Shown: piece after piece, positions 11,729-20,765 of the stretch
How positions within the stretch are numbered: position 1 is the stretch's first letter
Layout: each line of letters begins with the position of its first letter
Source of the DNA: Siphonodentalium dalli
Taxonomy: Eukaryota; Mollusca; Scaphopoda; Gadilida; Siphonodentaliidae
Reading direction: 5' to 3'
DNA length: 64,000 nucleotides
Assembly: GCA_032622095.1 (NCBI GenBank)
Contig: CP136069.1
Span: 69,339,319 to 69,403,318, forward strand
The notes under the pieces: model-generated
What the model was told of the DNA's origin: nothing
The model's input: the letters and a program-made list of their open reading frames with translations, nothing else
The model's database searches: none
Translations under genes and position numbers: made by a program

Positions 11729-12202
11729 TTAATTCAACAGCAAATTTGCTTTTCTGTATAATCGACCATAGTGCTTTCCAAACCATCGAACTATTGTTCT
11801 GTCATTCTTGAAGAAATCCCGAGAATTGAATAATCTTTTCATCCTCTTTCCTTTCATCATGTGGTGGAGTGCGAATATACAATATAATCCACACACATTT
11901 GTCGCACGATGTTGATATCGTGTTGTATTCATAGTCCATGCTGATGAGTTCCTTTTTATGAATGGTAACATATATCGTCTCGGTGGTGGTAGTCCAAATG
12001 AGTCGAAGTATACAGCTGATCTTCCATTGAATAACATCAATGTCCAGTGTTCTCCTGGCTGATCCGATGAGTGCGTGTTCACAATATATGCTTGAATATG
12101 CTGTGGTTTCTTCTCTGGTAACAGATCTCTAGCACAAACATGTGTGTTAAGTTTACACAACCAGGAATTGTCCAGAATATATTGAAGTTCAGCTGTCTGC
12201 AT
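11729..12202 (-). CDS. PRO: Adenain-like cysteine maturation protease (PRO)
   Basis: The 157-residue protein matches the adenovirus-type (C5) protease fold that matures capsids in Polintons, adenoviruses and related viruses. The catalytic triad is readable: His52 in GEHWTLMLF, Asp67 in VYFDSFG, Cys104 in NVCGLYC. Gln97 sits seven residues before the Cys, in the oxyanion position. Length is slightly below adenain (about 200). It starts at ATG and overlaps the preceding ORF by 14 bases, as is usual in this packed block. It is the last gene of the minus-strand cluster, directly after capsid genes, consistent with a role in virion maturation. The frame is intact with all key residues. What is seen: the motifs. 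What is inferred: activity and capsid substrate. Confidence 0.93.
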   Translation of the reverse strand: MQTAELQYILDNSWLCKLNTHVCARDLLPEKKPQHIQAYIVNTHSSDQPGEHWTLMLFNGRSAVYFDSFGLPPPRRYMLPFIKRNSSAWTMNTTRYQHRATNVCGLYCIFALHHMMKGKRMKRLFNSRDFFKNDRTIVRWFGKHYGRLYRKANLLLN

Positions 12203-12647
12203 CGTTGTAATTCTCTTTGACTCGCTGTGACCACATCAGAGTCCACTCTGCGTCGAATTTTTTGCGGTTGAGCTCCAAACTGTTTCTCAGATGATCCCAC
12301 ATGATGAATGCTTCGAACTTCTCCTTGCAGTGTGGGTTTAACCATATCAGCTTCGGGAACCATCTTTCCATAACATTGTATATGTCAAGTTTAATCAGCG
12401 CTAAGTCGATAAACTGGTTTGTCCAATCATCAGTTGTAGAGAACAAACACAGAACATGTTCACGTTGACTAGGATGTTCTATTTTACATCCTTCACAGTT
12501 TGCTGACACTTCCTTGCGAATAAGTTCTTGTAGTTCTTCAATCATAGCGTTGTTGAGTGTGTCCAAGATCAGGTTCCATCTCGGAGCAAAGTTTTGTGAA
12601 CGTTGGTATTCTTCATAGTAGTTCCATAGCTGTGATGTGAACTCCAT
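12189..12647 (-). CDS. Small conserved Polinton protein with Cys/His motif, function unknown
   Basis: 152 residues, intact, starting at ATG one base downstream of the major capsid gene's stop. The notable feature is a CEGCKIEHPSQREHVLC stretch at residues 51-67, which could bind a metal ion. The rest is helical and charged, ending EWTLMWSQRVKENY. I recall similar small Cys/His proteins next to the capsid gene in other Polintons and adintoviruses, but I know no experimentally assigned function. Placement between major capsid and protease suggests a virion or assembly role. This is inference from position only. Confidence 0.7.
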   Translation of the reverse strand: MEFTSQLWNYYEEYQRSQNFAPRWNLILDTLNNAMIEELQELIRKEVSANCEGCKIEHPSQREHVLCLFSTTDDWTNQFIDLALIKLDIYNVMERWFPKLIWLNPHCKEKFEAFIMWDHLRNSLELNRKKFDAEWTLMWSQRVKENYNDADS

Positions 12648-12648
12648 C

Positions 12649-13953
12649 CTAATAGTCAGTAAGCACTTCTCTCAAAGCTGTGATCTCTATTTCACTGTCA
12701 AATTCAGCATACACCAAAACGTTGACGGCTGTAGTGAGAGCTGTCAAGAATTGAAGCTCCAAACGCAGGTTCCCTGTCTTTATAGGATGTAGATGCCCCT
12801 CGTCGCTTCCTTGGTCCGGTGTCAAGTCGAAACCCCACAAACAATAACCATTCATATATTCTTTTAAATTAATGCCAATTGATTTGTTAACACCAAACAT
12901 TCCTAAAGATTGATACAAAGATAAATATGATCTGAGACATTGTTTTGTTGCGAAGTTTGGTTCAAATGAACGGTTATGTATTGTATGACCGTCTTGACTA
13001 ACTTCCAATTTATTCAAACTGAAATGTTTGAAGTGGAATGGATTGGTACCCAAATCTCCATTCATATCTTTATTTTCGACCAACGCAATAAAAATTCTCT
13101 TTGGTAATTGTCCTTGAAATAAGTGGTCTTCAATTTTTGATCTAAGTCCAGTACTAATTGTGAAAGTTTTTATTTCTACTCGTCTGATATGTATTTTCAT
13201 TTTTGACTGGACAATTTCTTGATTTAATTTATTTGAGACCGCTGGAAAGAGACTTACTGTTCTGACATGGAACACTGCTGATTCGAAAACAATTTGTCCA
13301 TCCTCGGCGCCAATGAGGCAAAATTTTGATGGTGATCTGTTTAATCTGATACAAATTTCAATTCCATTTGGTAAATATTTTTCTTGAAGAAACAGATCAG
13401 TGTGTAAGCATCCACATAGTTCAACAATTTTACTACCACCGATCAAACTTTCTCTAGAAGTTAATCCAGCATTAGTACCACCTTTGGTACTCTCTTCAAA
13501 ATGTTCTGCTGTATCGCCATACCACATTTCTAAATTTGCTAATTGATTATCTTTATATTCTGGAGAGTATCCCAACAGATTTTCGAAATATGCTCGGTAT
13601 GGGTAAGTGTCAGAATTCGAAGTTATCAATTTGTTGTTCAAGTAAACATCGATACTGCTGAACATACTATGAAAGAAATTGTTAACAGGTGCTAATTCCG
13701 TACCAGCTACCAAATTAGTTCCATCTTTTTTTGTAATTTTGAATTTCACATAAAGATAAGATTGATTAATATCTGTCCACTTTTCGGTTTGAGATGGTAT
13801 GACAAACTCTATCGGAGCAGAATTATTCAGCGGTGCAATCGGATGATTTTCGATCCACTGCGATTCTGACATTGTAGCCACCGTTGGTGGAACATGTGTT
13901 ATATCAAGTTCCGATTTATTGCATTCGCATGATCCATTTACCATTTGTGCCAT
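12649..13953 (-). CDS. MCP: Polinton major capsid protein (double jelly roll)
   Basis: 434 residues, intact. The N-terminus (NGSCECNKSELD, then VPPTVATMSESQWIEN) and the following segment with PIEFVIP and YLYVKFKITKKDG match the Polinton/adintovirus capsid family, often labelled as uncharacterised F54H12.2-like proteins in animal genomes. Members are predicted to form trimeric double-jelly-roll capsomers like adenovirus hexon. The sequence is rich in beta-strand-like alternation and ends AEFDSEIEITALREVL. No frameshift is visible although neighbouring genes are damaged. It starts 3 bases after the upstream basic protein's stop. Function is from family knowledge; the fold cannot be confirmed from sequence alone. 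Confidence 0.9.
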   Translation of the reverse strand: MAQMVNGSCECNKSELDITHVPPTVATMSESQWIENHPIAPLNNSAPIEFVIPSQTEKWTDINQSYLYVKFKITKKDGTNLVAGTELAPVNNFFHSMFSSIDVYLNNKLITSNSDTYPYRAYFENLLGYSPEYKDNQLANLEMWYGDTAEHFEESTKGGTNAGLTSRESLIGGSKIVELCGCLHTDLFLQEKYLPNGIEICIRLNRSPSKFCLIGAEDGQIVFESAVFHVRTVSLFPAVSNKLNQEIVQSKMKIHIRRVEIKTFTISTGLRSKIEDHLFQGQLPKRIFIALVENKDMNGDLGTNPFHFKHFSLNKLEVSQDGHTIHNRSFEPNFATKQCLRSYLSLYQSLGMFGVNKSIGINLKEYMNGYCLWGFDLTPDQGSDEGHLHPIKTGNLRLELQFLTALTTAVNVLVYAEFDSEIEITALREVLTDY

Positions 13954-13955
13954 GA

Positions 13956-14330
13956 TTAATCAAAAATATCAAGAGCTCGACTGCTAGGATGTTTTTTCGA
14001 CTGACTTTTTCGGCGTTTGACAGCTGAATGATTCATTTTTGAATTCGCTACTCTTTTTCTAGGTTTTTGTCTCGTGTTCAAAATTTGATTTTTAGCTTGT
14101 GTGCCAAAAGATTTTAAAGCATTTTTACCTTCAGACATCAACGCTTCTTTCGGACTTTTACGTTGATTAATAATTTCATCTGCAACACCAAAAGTGTGTT
14201 TTTTCGCAAGTTGTAAAGCTGTCCGACCAATCGGTTTTAGAAATGGTACAGCAGATCTCATAAGTGATTTGAAAATTGAACCAATACCGTTACCATATTG
14301 CCGTGGTACGCCTCTATACACGGGGAACAT
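13956..14330 (-). CDS. Small basic virion-type protein (protein X/VI-like)
   Basis: 124 residues. The N-terminal half is glycine-rich and amphipathic (GNGIGSIFKSLM then AVPFLKPIGRTALQLAKK). The C-terminal half is strongly basic (RQKPRKRVANS and VKRRKSQSKKH). Such proteins lie beside capsid genes in Polintons and adintoviruses and are compared with adenoviral core or membrane-active peptides (pX, pVI). A role in genome condensation or membrane disruption is inference from composition and position. Intact frame, ATG start. The upstream gap to the penton gene (about 95 bp) and the 2-base gap to the capsid gene fit one transcription unit. Confidence 0.7.
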   Translation of the reverse strand: MFPVYRGVPRQYGNGIGSIFKSLMRSAVPFLKPIGRTALQLAKKHTFGVADEIINQRKSPKEALMSEGKNALKSFGTQAKNQILNTRQKPRKRVANSKMNHSAVKRRKSQSKKHPSSRALDIFD

Positions 14331-14424
14331 TGTTTTTAGAATTCCTCTCGTTTTCTGAAATGCAACTTCGCCAAAGACTTACCACCAATAAACTGAATTG
14401 ATTTTCCTGTGTCGCCACTTATAT

Positions 14425-15185
14425 TTACACTAATTTTGTCAAGTATGACTTTGAAACTGGAACATAATGTAAATTTAAAAATTCATGTTTTACATGTAAT
14501 CCGTCGATATCTCTTTTAATTCTGAAAGAAACAACTCGTAAAATTTGTACTTCAACATTTCCAACAATTGTGAAATCGGCAATATCAGAATAAACAAACA
14601 TTAGATTATGACCAACATTCATATCTACACCAAACGGAAATCTATTATTTGAATAAAAATCTTCAGAAGCGTTTTCAGTTTTGTAACCCAACTTGTGCAA
14701 AAGACATTGTGGTAATTCAATTTCTAGTTTTGTGTTACTTAAACTCTTGCGAATAATTTTCACACGTTTTGTAACTTTTGAGTACTTGATGTTAAATCCG
14801 TATTCGTTTTGCATTGCTTCTCCAAGTGTTTCATCAATTACATCTTGCATTGTATCAAGTAAATCTGCCGCAGAGGTATACGAACCTTTTCGTATCTGTA
14901 TTTCAAGTGCTTGAACGCCATCAGGTCTCGTAAATATCTTTTCTTCAAACGATTTTTAAGAACAGACAGTATTATTGCATCAGTTGTAATCAAATTGAAT
15001 TTACACGAATCCCCTGTAACATTGTATGTTTCTGAAGGTGTTATCAGTTCGACTAATGCAACTTCCCATTTTTCTTTATCAATTTGAATTGGTTTTGGTA
15101 ATTGTACAGTAAAACAACATTGAGTATTGTTTGGATACATTACCATTGAACTGTCGCTCGGAATTGTAATGTAGAAAGAATTCAT
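14425..15185 (-). pseudogene. Penton / minor capsid protein (single jelly roll), frameshifted
   Basis: Two overlapping frames form one gene of about 253 codons. The first part (15185 down to about 14960) reads MNSFYITIPSDSSM... with EVALVELITPSETYN, typical of Polinton penton proteins. The second, in another frame, continues from about 14950 with RPDGVQALEIQIRKG and ends LHYVPVSKSYLTKLV. The frame change falls at or near a run of A (T on the plus strand, 14955-14959), so a one-base indel is the simplest cause. The context is not a canonical -1 slippery heptamer. It encodes the pentameric vertex partner of the major capsid protein, by family knowledge. An assembly error remains possible. Confidence 0.8.
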
Positions 15186-15445
15186 ACTTTCAAAATTTCT
15201 GCCGACTGATTTTTCAAATATTTCAAACGCGGTGTTGGTAAAATGTATCCCAAAGAACTACTGAGTAAAATTAACCACAGTTCGTTATTTTCACTTTGTA
15301 AACTTAAATGAACAATTGCTGTAGCGATTATACCAACAATTATAATAATTTGTGTAAAATATGTTACTTGATTTTTTGCAATTTTTTCTCCACAGATTTG
15401 AAATTGTGATGGAGCATCCAGAACAACTGAACCATTTTGAGACAT
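15182..15445 (-). CDS. Small two-segment membrane protein conserved in Polintons
   Basis: I chose the ATG at 15445 (MSQNGSVVLDAPSQFQIC), because an upstream in-frame start would lie inside the integrase gene, in another frame. The 87-residue product has two hydrophobic segments, TYFTQIIIIVGIIATAIVHL and ELWLILLSSSLGYIL, separated by a short polar loop, with a charged tail. Proteins of this size and layout occur between integrase and penton genes in Polintons and adintoviruses. It probably sits in a membrane, perhaps a virion-associated one, but its role is not known. It overlaps the penton gene start by 4 bases. Confidence 0.65.
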   Translation of the reverse strand: MSQNGSVVLDAPSQFQICGEKIAKNQVTYFTQIIIIVGIIATAIVHLSLQSENNELWLILLSSSLGYILPTPRLKYLKNQSAEILKV

Positions 15446-15455
15446 GTTAAAAGTT

Positions 15456-16550
15456 TTATACCAAATTTGTGGCAGGAATCCAACTGTCAATTTTTTTAGG
15501 ATAACCAGCCCAATGAACTTTAATTTCTCTAACTGATTTACCAGCAACTTTTCTTGAACGTTTACCAACAACTGATTCAATTTCGTAAACTTTATTATCT
15601 TTTATATGTTGAATTTCTTTACCATAAAATGATCCTGCGATGTTTTCACCATCTAAATCTACTAATTTGTAAGTTAATGGTGTACTTTTACAAACTCTAC
15701 TAATTTTGAAAATTTCTTTTGTCCAATTTGGAAGATATCCTTTATCAAAAGTTCTCTTTGTTTTATTTATTCTAACAAAATCTCCAACTTTCAAGATCTT
15801 ATCTTTTTTCGTTTTTAACTTTCCATAAAGATTTCTGGAAACTTCAATTTCATTTTCTCGAGTTACTAAAACTGGTGCCATCTTAATACTTCTATGAAAA
15901 CTTTTGTTGTAAGAATTCACAAAATCGTGCAAAACATCATTGTATTTCAAAGTTTGATTATGTGTAAAATATTTCCACATCTTTGTTTTCAATGTCCGTT
16001 GAAAACGTTCAACTATACTTGCTTTTGTCTCTGGATTCTCTGTTGTGAAAAAATGAATTTTCTTAGATTTCAAAAATTGTAAAAATAATTTATTTTTGAA
16101 TTCTGAACCTTTGTCAGATTGAAATGAAACAGGTTTTCGTTTTGATGATTTGAGAATTTTCTGAAATGTTTTAACTAAAGTTTTACCAGTTTTGTCTTTA
16201 ATTTTTTCAACCCATGCAAATTTTGAGAAAACATCAATAACACAAAGTAAATATCTGTAATTGTCATTGTGCTTTTGCAAAGTTTGCAAATCTGCCAAAT
16301 CAGCTTGCCACTGAATATCAATTCCTGCAACAATAGTTTTACGTCTGCTAAATTTCCGAACAATTGGTTTGTGCAAAGTATATGTTTTTTGCCATTGTAA
16401 CCATTTTTTAACATCTGAAAGTTTAATTTTGTTATTTGTTTCTTTCGCATTTTTAAAAAGTTGATTTGCTCCACTGAAACCACCAACTTCTTTTGGATTG
16501 TAGTAAATTTCAGTTAGAAGTTTGTCAAATTTTATGTAAGTGGGGACCAT
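15456..16550 (-). CDS. INT: Polinton rve integrase with C-terminal chromodomain
   Basis: 364 residues, intact. The DDE catalytic core is clear: Asp84/Asp87 in WQADLADLQ, Asp146 in FQSDKGSEF, Glu181 in KASIVERFQRTLK, with the family signature VIDVFSKFAW between. The last 45 residues (YEIESVVGKRSRK to VHWAGYPKKIDSW) form a chromodomain-like module, which in chromoviruses and Polintons is thought to guide insertion to marked chromatin. The enzyme would join the inverted termini to target DNA and leave the 6-bp duplication seen here. It starts at ATG, overlapping the upstream gene by 19 bases. All catalytic residues are retained, so this copy could still encode an active integrase. Confidence 0.95.
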   Translation of the reverse strand: MVPTYIKFDKLLTEIYYNPKEVGGFSGANQLFKNAKETNNKIKLSDVKKWLQWQKTYTLHKPIVRKFSRRKTIVAGIDIQWQADLADLQTLQKHNDNYRYLLCVIDVFSKFAWVEKIKDKTGKTLVKTFQKILKSSKRKPVSFQSDKGSEFKNKLFLQFLKSKKIHFFTTENPETKASIVERFQRTLKTKMWKYFTHNQTLKYNDVLHDFVNSYNKSFHRSIKMAPVLVTRENEIEVSRNLYGKLKTKKDKILKVGDFVRINKTKRTFDKGYLPNWTKEIFKISRVCKSTPLTYKLVDLDGENIAGSFYGKEIQHIKDNKVYEIESVVGKRSRKVAGKSVREIKVHWAGYPKKIDSWIPATNLV

Positions 16551-17254
16551 CCTTTCAAAATAGATTTTCTGGTTTTAGGAAAACTTTGAGGTGTGAAAAT
16601 ATCAACTGAACGTTTTCTTGACTTGCCACTGCTAGGAGTTGCATGAGGTGTGTGAAACTCATCACCAGTGTGACCTTCTTTTAAATGTCTTTGTATCCAC
16701 AACCATCGATTCCTGTTACCTACATAATCTTGTGGTACATTAAGTTCCCCCAATCCACGTAGGAATGTTTCATAACCAACTGGGTCAAAACCTTTTCGGT
16801 GACGAACAACATCGTTTATCAAATCAATTATATTTGATCCAGTAACTGTTTCTGTTCCATAAATTAATTGTCCACGATCATCCCATCTAAGTTTAGGATT
16901 AGTTGACAACAATGTTAAAATTTGTTGTGCTTTACCACGAAGTTTAGATGGCACACTTTCCAATATATGTTCACTCATTTTCCCAAAGTTTTCAGATAAC
17001 TTTTGTTCAGGTAAACGGAATTTTGAATTTAAAGATTTTTGTGAAGTTTTCAATTTGTACAAATTTTCTCCAAATAACTGTGACTTTTCTGATTCAGAAA
17101 TATTTTTATCATAAACTGATTTCAATTCTTTGTAAGAATCTGAAACATTTGAAATTGCAGGATCAGGAGGTAATTGAGGTTTATTCATTTCTGACATTTT
17201 CCATTGTTTGAAATCTTCCAACATTCTGAATGGTACAATAACCATTTTCTTCAT
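16532..17254 (-). CDS. Conserved Polinton protein of unknown function (240 aa)
   Basis: Intact frame with ATG start. The N-terminal third is helical and charged (DSYKELKSVYDKNISESE). The central part, RGKAQQILTLLSTNP, LRWDDRGQLIYG and VTGSNIIDLINDVVRHRK, followed by LNVPQDYVGNRNRW, looks like a conserved globular domain that I recall in other metazoan Polinton and adintovirus ORFs, without a known function. The C-terminus is basic with SGKSRKRS. Position between the basic proteins and integrase gives no firm clue. I do not assign a role. Confidence 0.65.
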   Translation of the reverse strand: MKKMVIVPFRMLEDFKQWKMSEMNKPQLPPDPAISNVSDSYKELKSVYDKNISESEKSQLFGENLYKLKTSQKSLNSKFRLPEQKLSENFGKMSEHILESVPSKLRGKAQQILTLLSTNPKLRWDDRGQLIYGTETVTGSNIIDLINDVVRHRKGFDPVGYETFLRGLGELNVPQDYVGNRNRWLWIQRHLKEGHTGDEFHTPHATPSSGKSRKRSVDIFTPQSFPKTRKSILKGWSPLT

Positions 17255-17274
17255 ATTTATTTGAGATTTAGTTT

Positions 17275-17637
17275 TTACAAAATATTGTTAACAACTGCAC
17301 CTAATGTTTTGCTAATCAATGGAGCAAGAAATAATAATGGTAAAAAGCCACCTTTTTTATTCAAAATTTTCTTCTTTTGTTGCAAAGGTTTGTTCTTGTC
17401 TGCAAGATATCTGATATGTTTACGCTTCGAATGTAACTTGCGGTTCTGAGCTTCATTCAGTTTTACATTACCTTTTAAAAGATTTTGACAACATTCTGAA
17501 ATGCAATCCATCACTTGTTTCGGGGCATCGTTGATCATTTTCGTTTTATATGCAGATGGAACTTTACTCATTGCAACAATCAACTCACCATATTTTTTTA
17601 TCAGCGGTGCTTTCCTGCTCTTAGTTTTTGAAGGCAT
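17275..17637 (-). CDS. Basic protein with hydrophobic GGFLPLL tail
   Basis: I chose ATG at 17637 (MPSKTKSRKAP); two further upstream codons are open but begin with GTG. The product is about 120 residues, Lys-rich, with CISECCQNLLKGNV in the middle, then QKKKILNKKGGFLPLLFLAP and a hydrophobic end. The pattern of basic body followed by KGGFLPLL resembles adintovirus/Polinton proteins compared with adenoviral pX or pVI. The neighbouring 17694-18281 gene shows a similar KLILQRGGSGF junction, suggesting a related pair. A virion-core or membrane-active role is inference. Confidence 0.65.
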   Translation of the reverse strand: MPSKTKSRKAPLIKKYGELIVAMSKVPSAYKTKMINDAPKQVMDCISECCQNLLKGNVKLNEAQNRKLHSKRKHIRYLADKNKPLQQKKKILNKKGGFLPLLFLAPLISKTLGAVVNNIL

Positions 17638-17693
17638 CTTCACAGTCTAAGTAGTTGTCTCAAAATGAGCAGAAAAATTATATGTTTCATCTT

Positions 17694-18281
17694 TTATCTT
17701 TTCTGATTGAACCATTCTAAAGCTTCGAATGCAGATTTCGATGCATCAGACAACGGCATAAATTTTGAAAATTCAAGATCAATAACTGTTTTTTTTTGTA
17801 ACGGTTGATGTTGAGGGTTCTGCTGAGAAGGTATAGGTGTAAATTTAGAATGTTGATTTTGTTGAGTTTGCATCGGTGTAAACTTTGAATGATTTAGAGA
17901 AAGTTTTGTTTTACGTTTAGATTCTTTTTGACTACCCCTTTGTTGTGTTTGCATCAGTGTAATCTTTGAACGTTTTGGAGAAACCTTTGATTTACTTTTA
18001 GATTGTCTACCAGTTTGTTCAAATGAATTTTTCAAAAGACTTCTAATTAAAACTCCTCCAATGAACCCACTACCACCTCGTTGTAAAATTAATTTGCGTT
18101 TTGTTTCCATATCAGTTGATCGATCAGAGATTTTTTTAAGAACATTTTTATTTCTCTGAAAAAACTTTTTTGTCTGTGATGGTAATTTCCAATCATTTTC
18201 AAGAAATAATTCAGCTGCAAAAGTGAAGAAATTTATAATTTGTGACACTTCATCATGACTAAACATCTCGGTGGACGACAT
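17694..18281 (-). CDS. Basic, Ser/Gln-rich protein with RGGSGFIGG motif
   Basis: I chose the ATG at 18281 (MSSTEMFSHDEVSQ). The longer frame, starting at 18350, would run through the ATPase C-terminus in a different frame. The N-terminal 65 residues are helical. KRKLILQRGGSGFIGGVLI follows, similar to the neighbour's KKGGFLPLL junction. The C-terminal half contains imperfect repeats of SKFTPMQTQQ type: one SKITLMQTQQ and two SKFTP copies, plus SKFMPL. The repeats suggest a flexible tail that may bind another virion component. Function unknown. Confidence 0.55.
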   Translation of the reverse strand: MSSTEMFSHDEVSQIINFFTFAAELFLENDWKLPSQTKKFFQRNKNVLKKISDRSTDMETKRKLILQRGGSGFIGGVLIRSLLKNSFEQTGRQSKSKSKVSPKRSKITLMQTQQRGSQKESKRKTKLSLNHSKFTPMQTQQNQHSKFTPIPSQQNPQHQPLQKKTVIDLEFSKFMPLSDASKSAFEALEWFNQKR

Positions 18282-18315
18282 GGTTCTAAAATGAAAAAAG
18301 TAACAACAACTGAAT

Positions 18316-18966
18316 TTATACTTTTGAATAAATGACAGGACCTCGGTCATTAGCTGTCAACCATTTATGGAAAATATCAGTTCTAATTCGCAAATAATTT
18401 TCTGTTCTAGGATGAAAATCTACTAAAATATATCCATGATTTATTGAAGTTGCATCTTCGTATGCTTGTTTCAAATGATTGGTTTGCATTTGATGATCCA
18501 AAACTTTTATTTGATTTTTATCTCGAACGCTTTGAAATAAAACCATGTAGTGTGCATTCAAACTTATAGTTCTGCTACTTTTTGATTTTTGGAACATGTT
18601 TTGAGTAATGTAAATTATTGAAGCATTTCGATGGTGACCTTTTCTAGTAAACCAAAGCATTATTTTGTCTTCATCTTGTTCCCCCATCATGTCATCGAAA
18701 ACAACAAGATGAGGAAATGATTTATCTGATACAATTTCCTCATCATCGTCTGGAATGCCATCGATAAACTCAACGTTATCAATTTCTTTTATACGATTGT
18801 ATGTGTCTTGCCATTCTTTGTAACACCAAACTATTTTCTTTGGTGGTGTTTGGAATAAATCGTGTTTAAATTCAATAACTTTTTTAACAAATTCTGTTTT
18901 ACCTGATCCACTAGGGCCGCTGATAAAGAAATTACACGGATGTTGGAAAAGTAAAGATTCTTCCAT
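18316..18966 (-). CDS. ATP: Packaging ATPase (FtsK/A32-type)
   Basis: 216 residues, intact, ATG start. Walker A GPSGSGKT is at residues 17-24. Walker B HLVVFDDM is at about 86-93. The following ITQNMF and the HHRNASIIYITQ stretch match the A32-like packaging ATPases of Polintons, virophages, adintoviruses and nucleocytoplasmic large DNA viruses. It would power genome entry into preformed capsids. Its 3' end overlaps the 5' extension of the next frame slightly, in keeping with tight packing. The intact motifs indicate a potentially active product; the substrate is inferred from the family. Confidence 0.93.
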   Translation of the reverse strand: MEESLLFQHPCNFFISGPSGSGKTEFVKKVIEFKHDLFQTPPKKIVWCYKEWQDTYNRIKEIDNVEFIDGIPDDDEEIVSDKSFPHLVVFDDMMGEQDEDKIMLWFTRKGHHRNASIIYITQNMFQKSKSSRTISLNAHYMVLFQSVRDKNQIKVLDHQMQTNHLKQAYEDATSINHGYILVDFHPRTENYLRIRTDIFHKWLTANDRGPVIYSKV

Positions 18967-19440
18967 GTTGTCACTTTGATGCCTAATCAGAGAGTGAACT
19001 TAACGACGTGTGAATTTAGTTTTTAAAGAGAAATCTCCAAAGCTGTAAATATTTCCAAACATTTCAATAATCCAAGTATTATAGTCTTCTATTCTTCTGT
19101 TTGTTCTGTAAATAAAAAAATCATTTCCTATAATGTTTTTAATTTTTGCATATGTTGACATTTTTTTTGTTAACAAATACCCATAGATCCTAGGAACTGA
19201 TTTAAAGGTTCCACTAGCAAGAGGATAATTATCTTCATACTTTGTATAATGAATATAGTCATGTTCATCAAAAGTTTCTAAATCTAAATGGTGTTGATCA
19301 CCACCAAAAAATCAGATATTCTTTCAATGAGAATTTTTTTTTGAATTTAATAAATGATTTAATATAGTTTTGAGAGAAATGAGAAAATATACTTGTCTCA
19401 AGATAGTCCAAACTCTGTAAACATTCGTCGACATCACAGC

Positions 19441-19448
19441 ATCGTAGT
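19441..19448. repeat. hAT target-site duplication, first copy (ATCGTAGT)
   Basis: ATCGTAGT is identical to 20611-20618 and abuts the CAGTG terminus. An 8-bp duplication is diagnostic of hAT transposition. Confidence 0.95.
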
Positions 19449-20610
19449 CAGTGTTCGCGCTGGACCGAAAAAAACTTTAGCCAAAAGTTTAGCCAAATGA
19501 AAATTTTATTAGCCAAATGAAAAAAACTTTAGCCAAATGTTTTTTGGCCAAATTAAAAAAAACTTTGGCCAAATTAAATCATCGTTTTCTGGTCGGTTCA
19601 CAATTAATGACTAAAACGTAAAATCTAACAGACACAGGTAAAATACACAATAATTTAAACAATTTTGATGAACTAGAAGTATTTTTATATATATCATTTA
19701 TTACAAATTTATTAATCTTTATGTGAAAGAGTGATTTGGGGGGGGGGGGGGTAACCCGGGATTGTCCTTCTTAATGTAATTATTTTTTTGTTTTATATCA
19801 ATATCTTTTTTTAAATCATTAAATATTTATCCAAGGATAAATATTTAAGTGACATCTGGAAACTAATAACTTAATATTGTTACGCCATTATCAAATTACA
19901 ATCTGTCATAAAAGCATGCATATTATTTTGACTGTATCGGTATTGACGACAAATAGCCACAAAATATCTGTCGTGATTCACATTTGGCTGATTAAGCTAT
20001 TGTCTTACACTTGGTGCTCATAAACCTCGACCGTCATAAATACAATGTCATCATATACATGCATTGTGCAGGCGCACCGTGAGTGATCAGACAGACAATG
20101 GGCTGAATGGGGGATTAGGGGATTAAATGTAAAAATTAATAATGACCTTTTGCTGCTTCGTGCAGGGTGACATAATCTTTCTCCAGATTAAAACAGCCTG
20201 TTACGAACAAATTGCTTATATACCGGCGTCAATGCACTTTACAAAACATTGCTTTCTTCACATTGTCATAATTCAACCTTTGAATGTCCGTCTTGTGAAA
20301 ACTAAAGATGATTGCATATCACTTTGTGATCGCTTGGTTGGTTGATAGAGTTGTCGATCGGGGTTCCCTTTGTACGATATTTCATAAGTACGAAAATAAT
20401 GAAATACATTCGTCACCTAACTTCGTCTTGAATGTCGATCTATTCTGCTATTGAGCGCTTTTATTAATTAGCTTTTTGGCTCCACGCTTTCAGTCTCCAT
20501 TTGGGTTCAAAAAAAGTTTAGCCAAAAGTTTAGCCAAATGAAATTTTTATTAGCCAAATTCGAAAAAGATTAGCCATTGGCTAATTTGGCTACCGACAGC
20601 GCGAACACTG
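19449..20610. mobile_element. Non-autonomous hAT transposon nested in the Polinton
   Basis: 1,162 bp with 14-bp perfect terminal inverted repeats, CAGTGTTCGCGCTG and its complement, and a perfect 8-bp duplication. Both subterminal zones carry many copies of TTTAGCCAAA or its complement, as expected for transposase-binding repeats in hAT elements. No transposase frame is present. A small ORF at 20142-20345 has no hAT features. A G run (19739-19750) and AT-rich DNA fill the core. The insertion interrupts an ORF between polymerase and ATPase and must be younger than the Polinton insertion or its ancestor. Identical duplications suggest it is recent. Confidence 0.95.
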
Positions 20611-20618
20611 ATCGTAGT
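20611..20618. repeat. hAT target-site duplication, second copy (ATCGTAGT)
   Basis: Identical to 19441-19448, next to the right hAT terminus. Confidence 0.95.
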
Positions 20619-20765
20619 ATTGCTTTCTTTTCTCTTTCAAACCAGACTTCTTGTAATTCCTTCTTTATCTCTGGAATGAGTGTTGACTGTGCCACCAAAT
20701 ATCCATAAATCTTCTCAGCAATTTCTGGAGGTACTACTCCTGTCAACATCTTGACATGAAATGAC

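Noticed and set aside
12079-12363. 94-codon minus-strand ORF between capsid and protease
   Set aside because: It overlaps two better-supported genes in another frame and has no signature.
14950-14962. Programmed -1 ribosomal frameshift in the penton gene
   Set aside because: The local sequence does not provide a canonical X XXY YYZ heptamer in the zero frame. A simple indel is more likely.
20142-20345. 67-codon ORF inside the hAT element, considered as transposase remnant
   Set aside because: It lacks any hAT dimerisation or DDE feature and is far too short.
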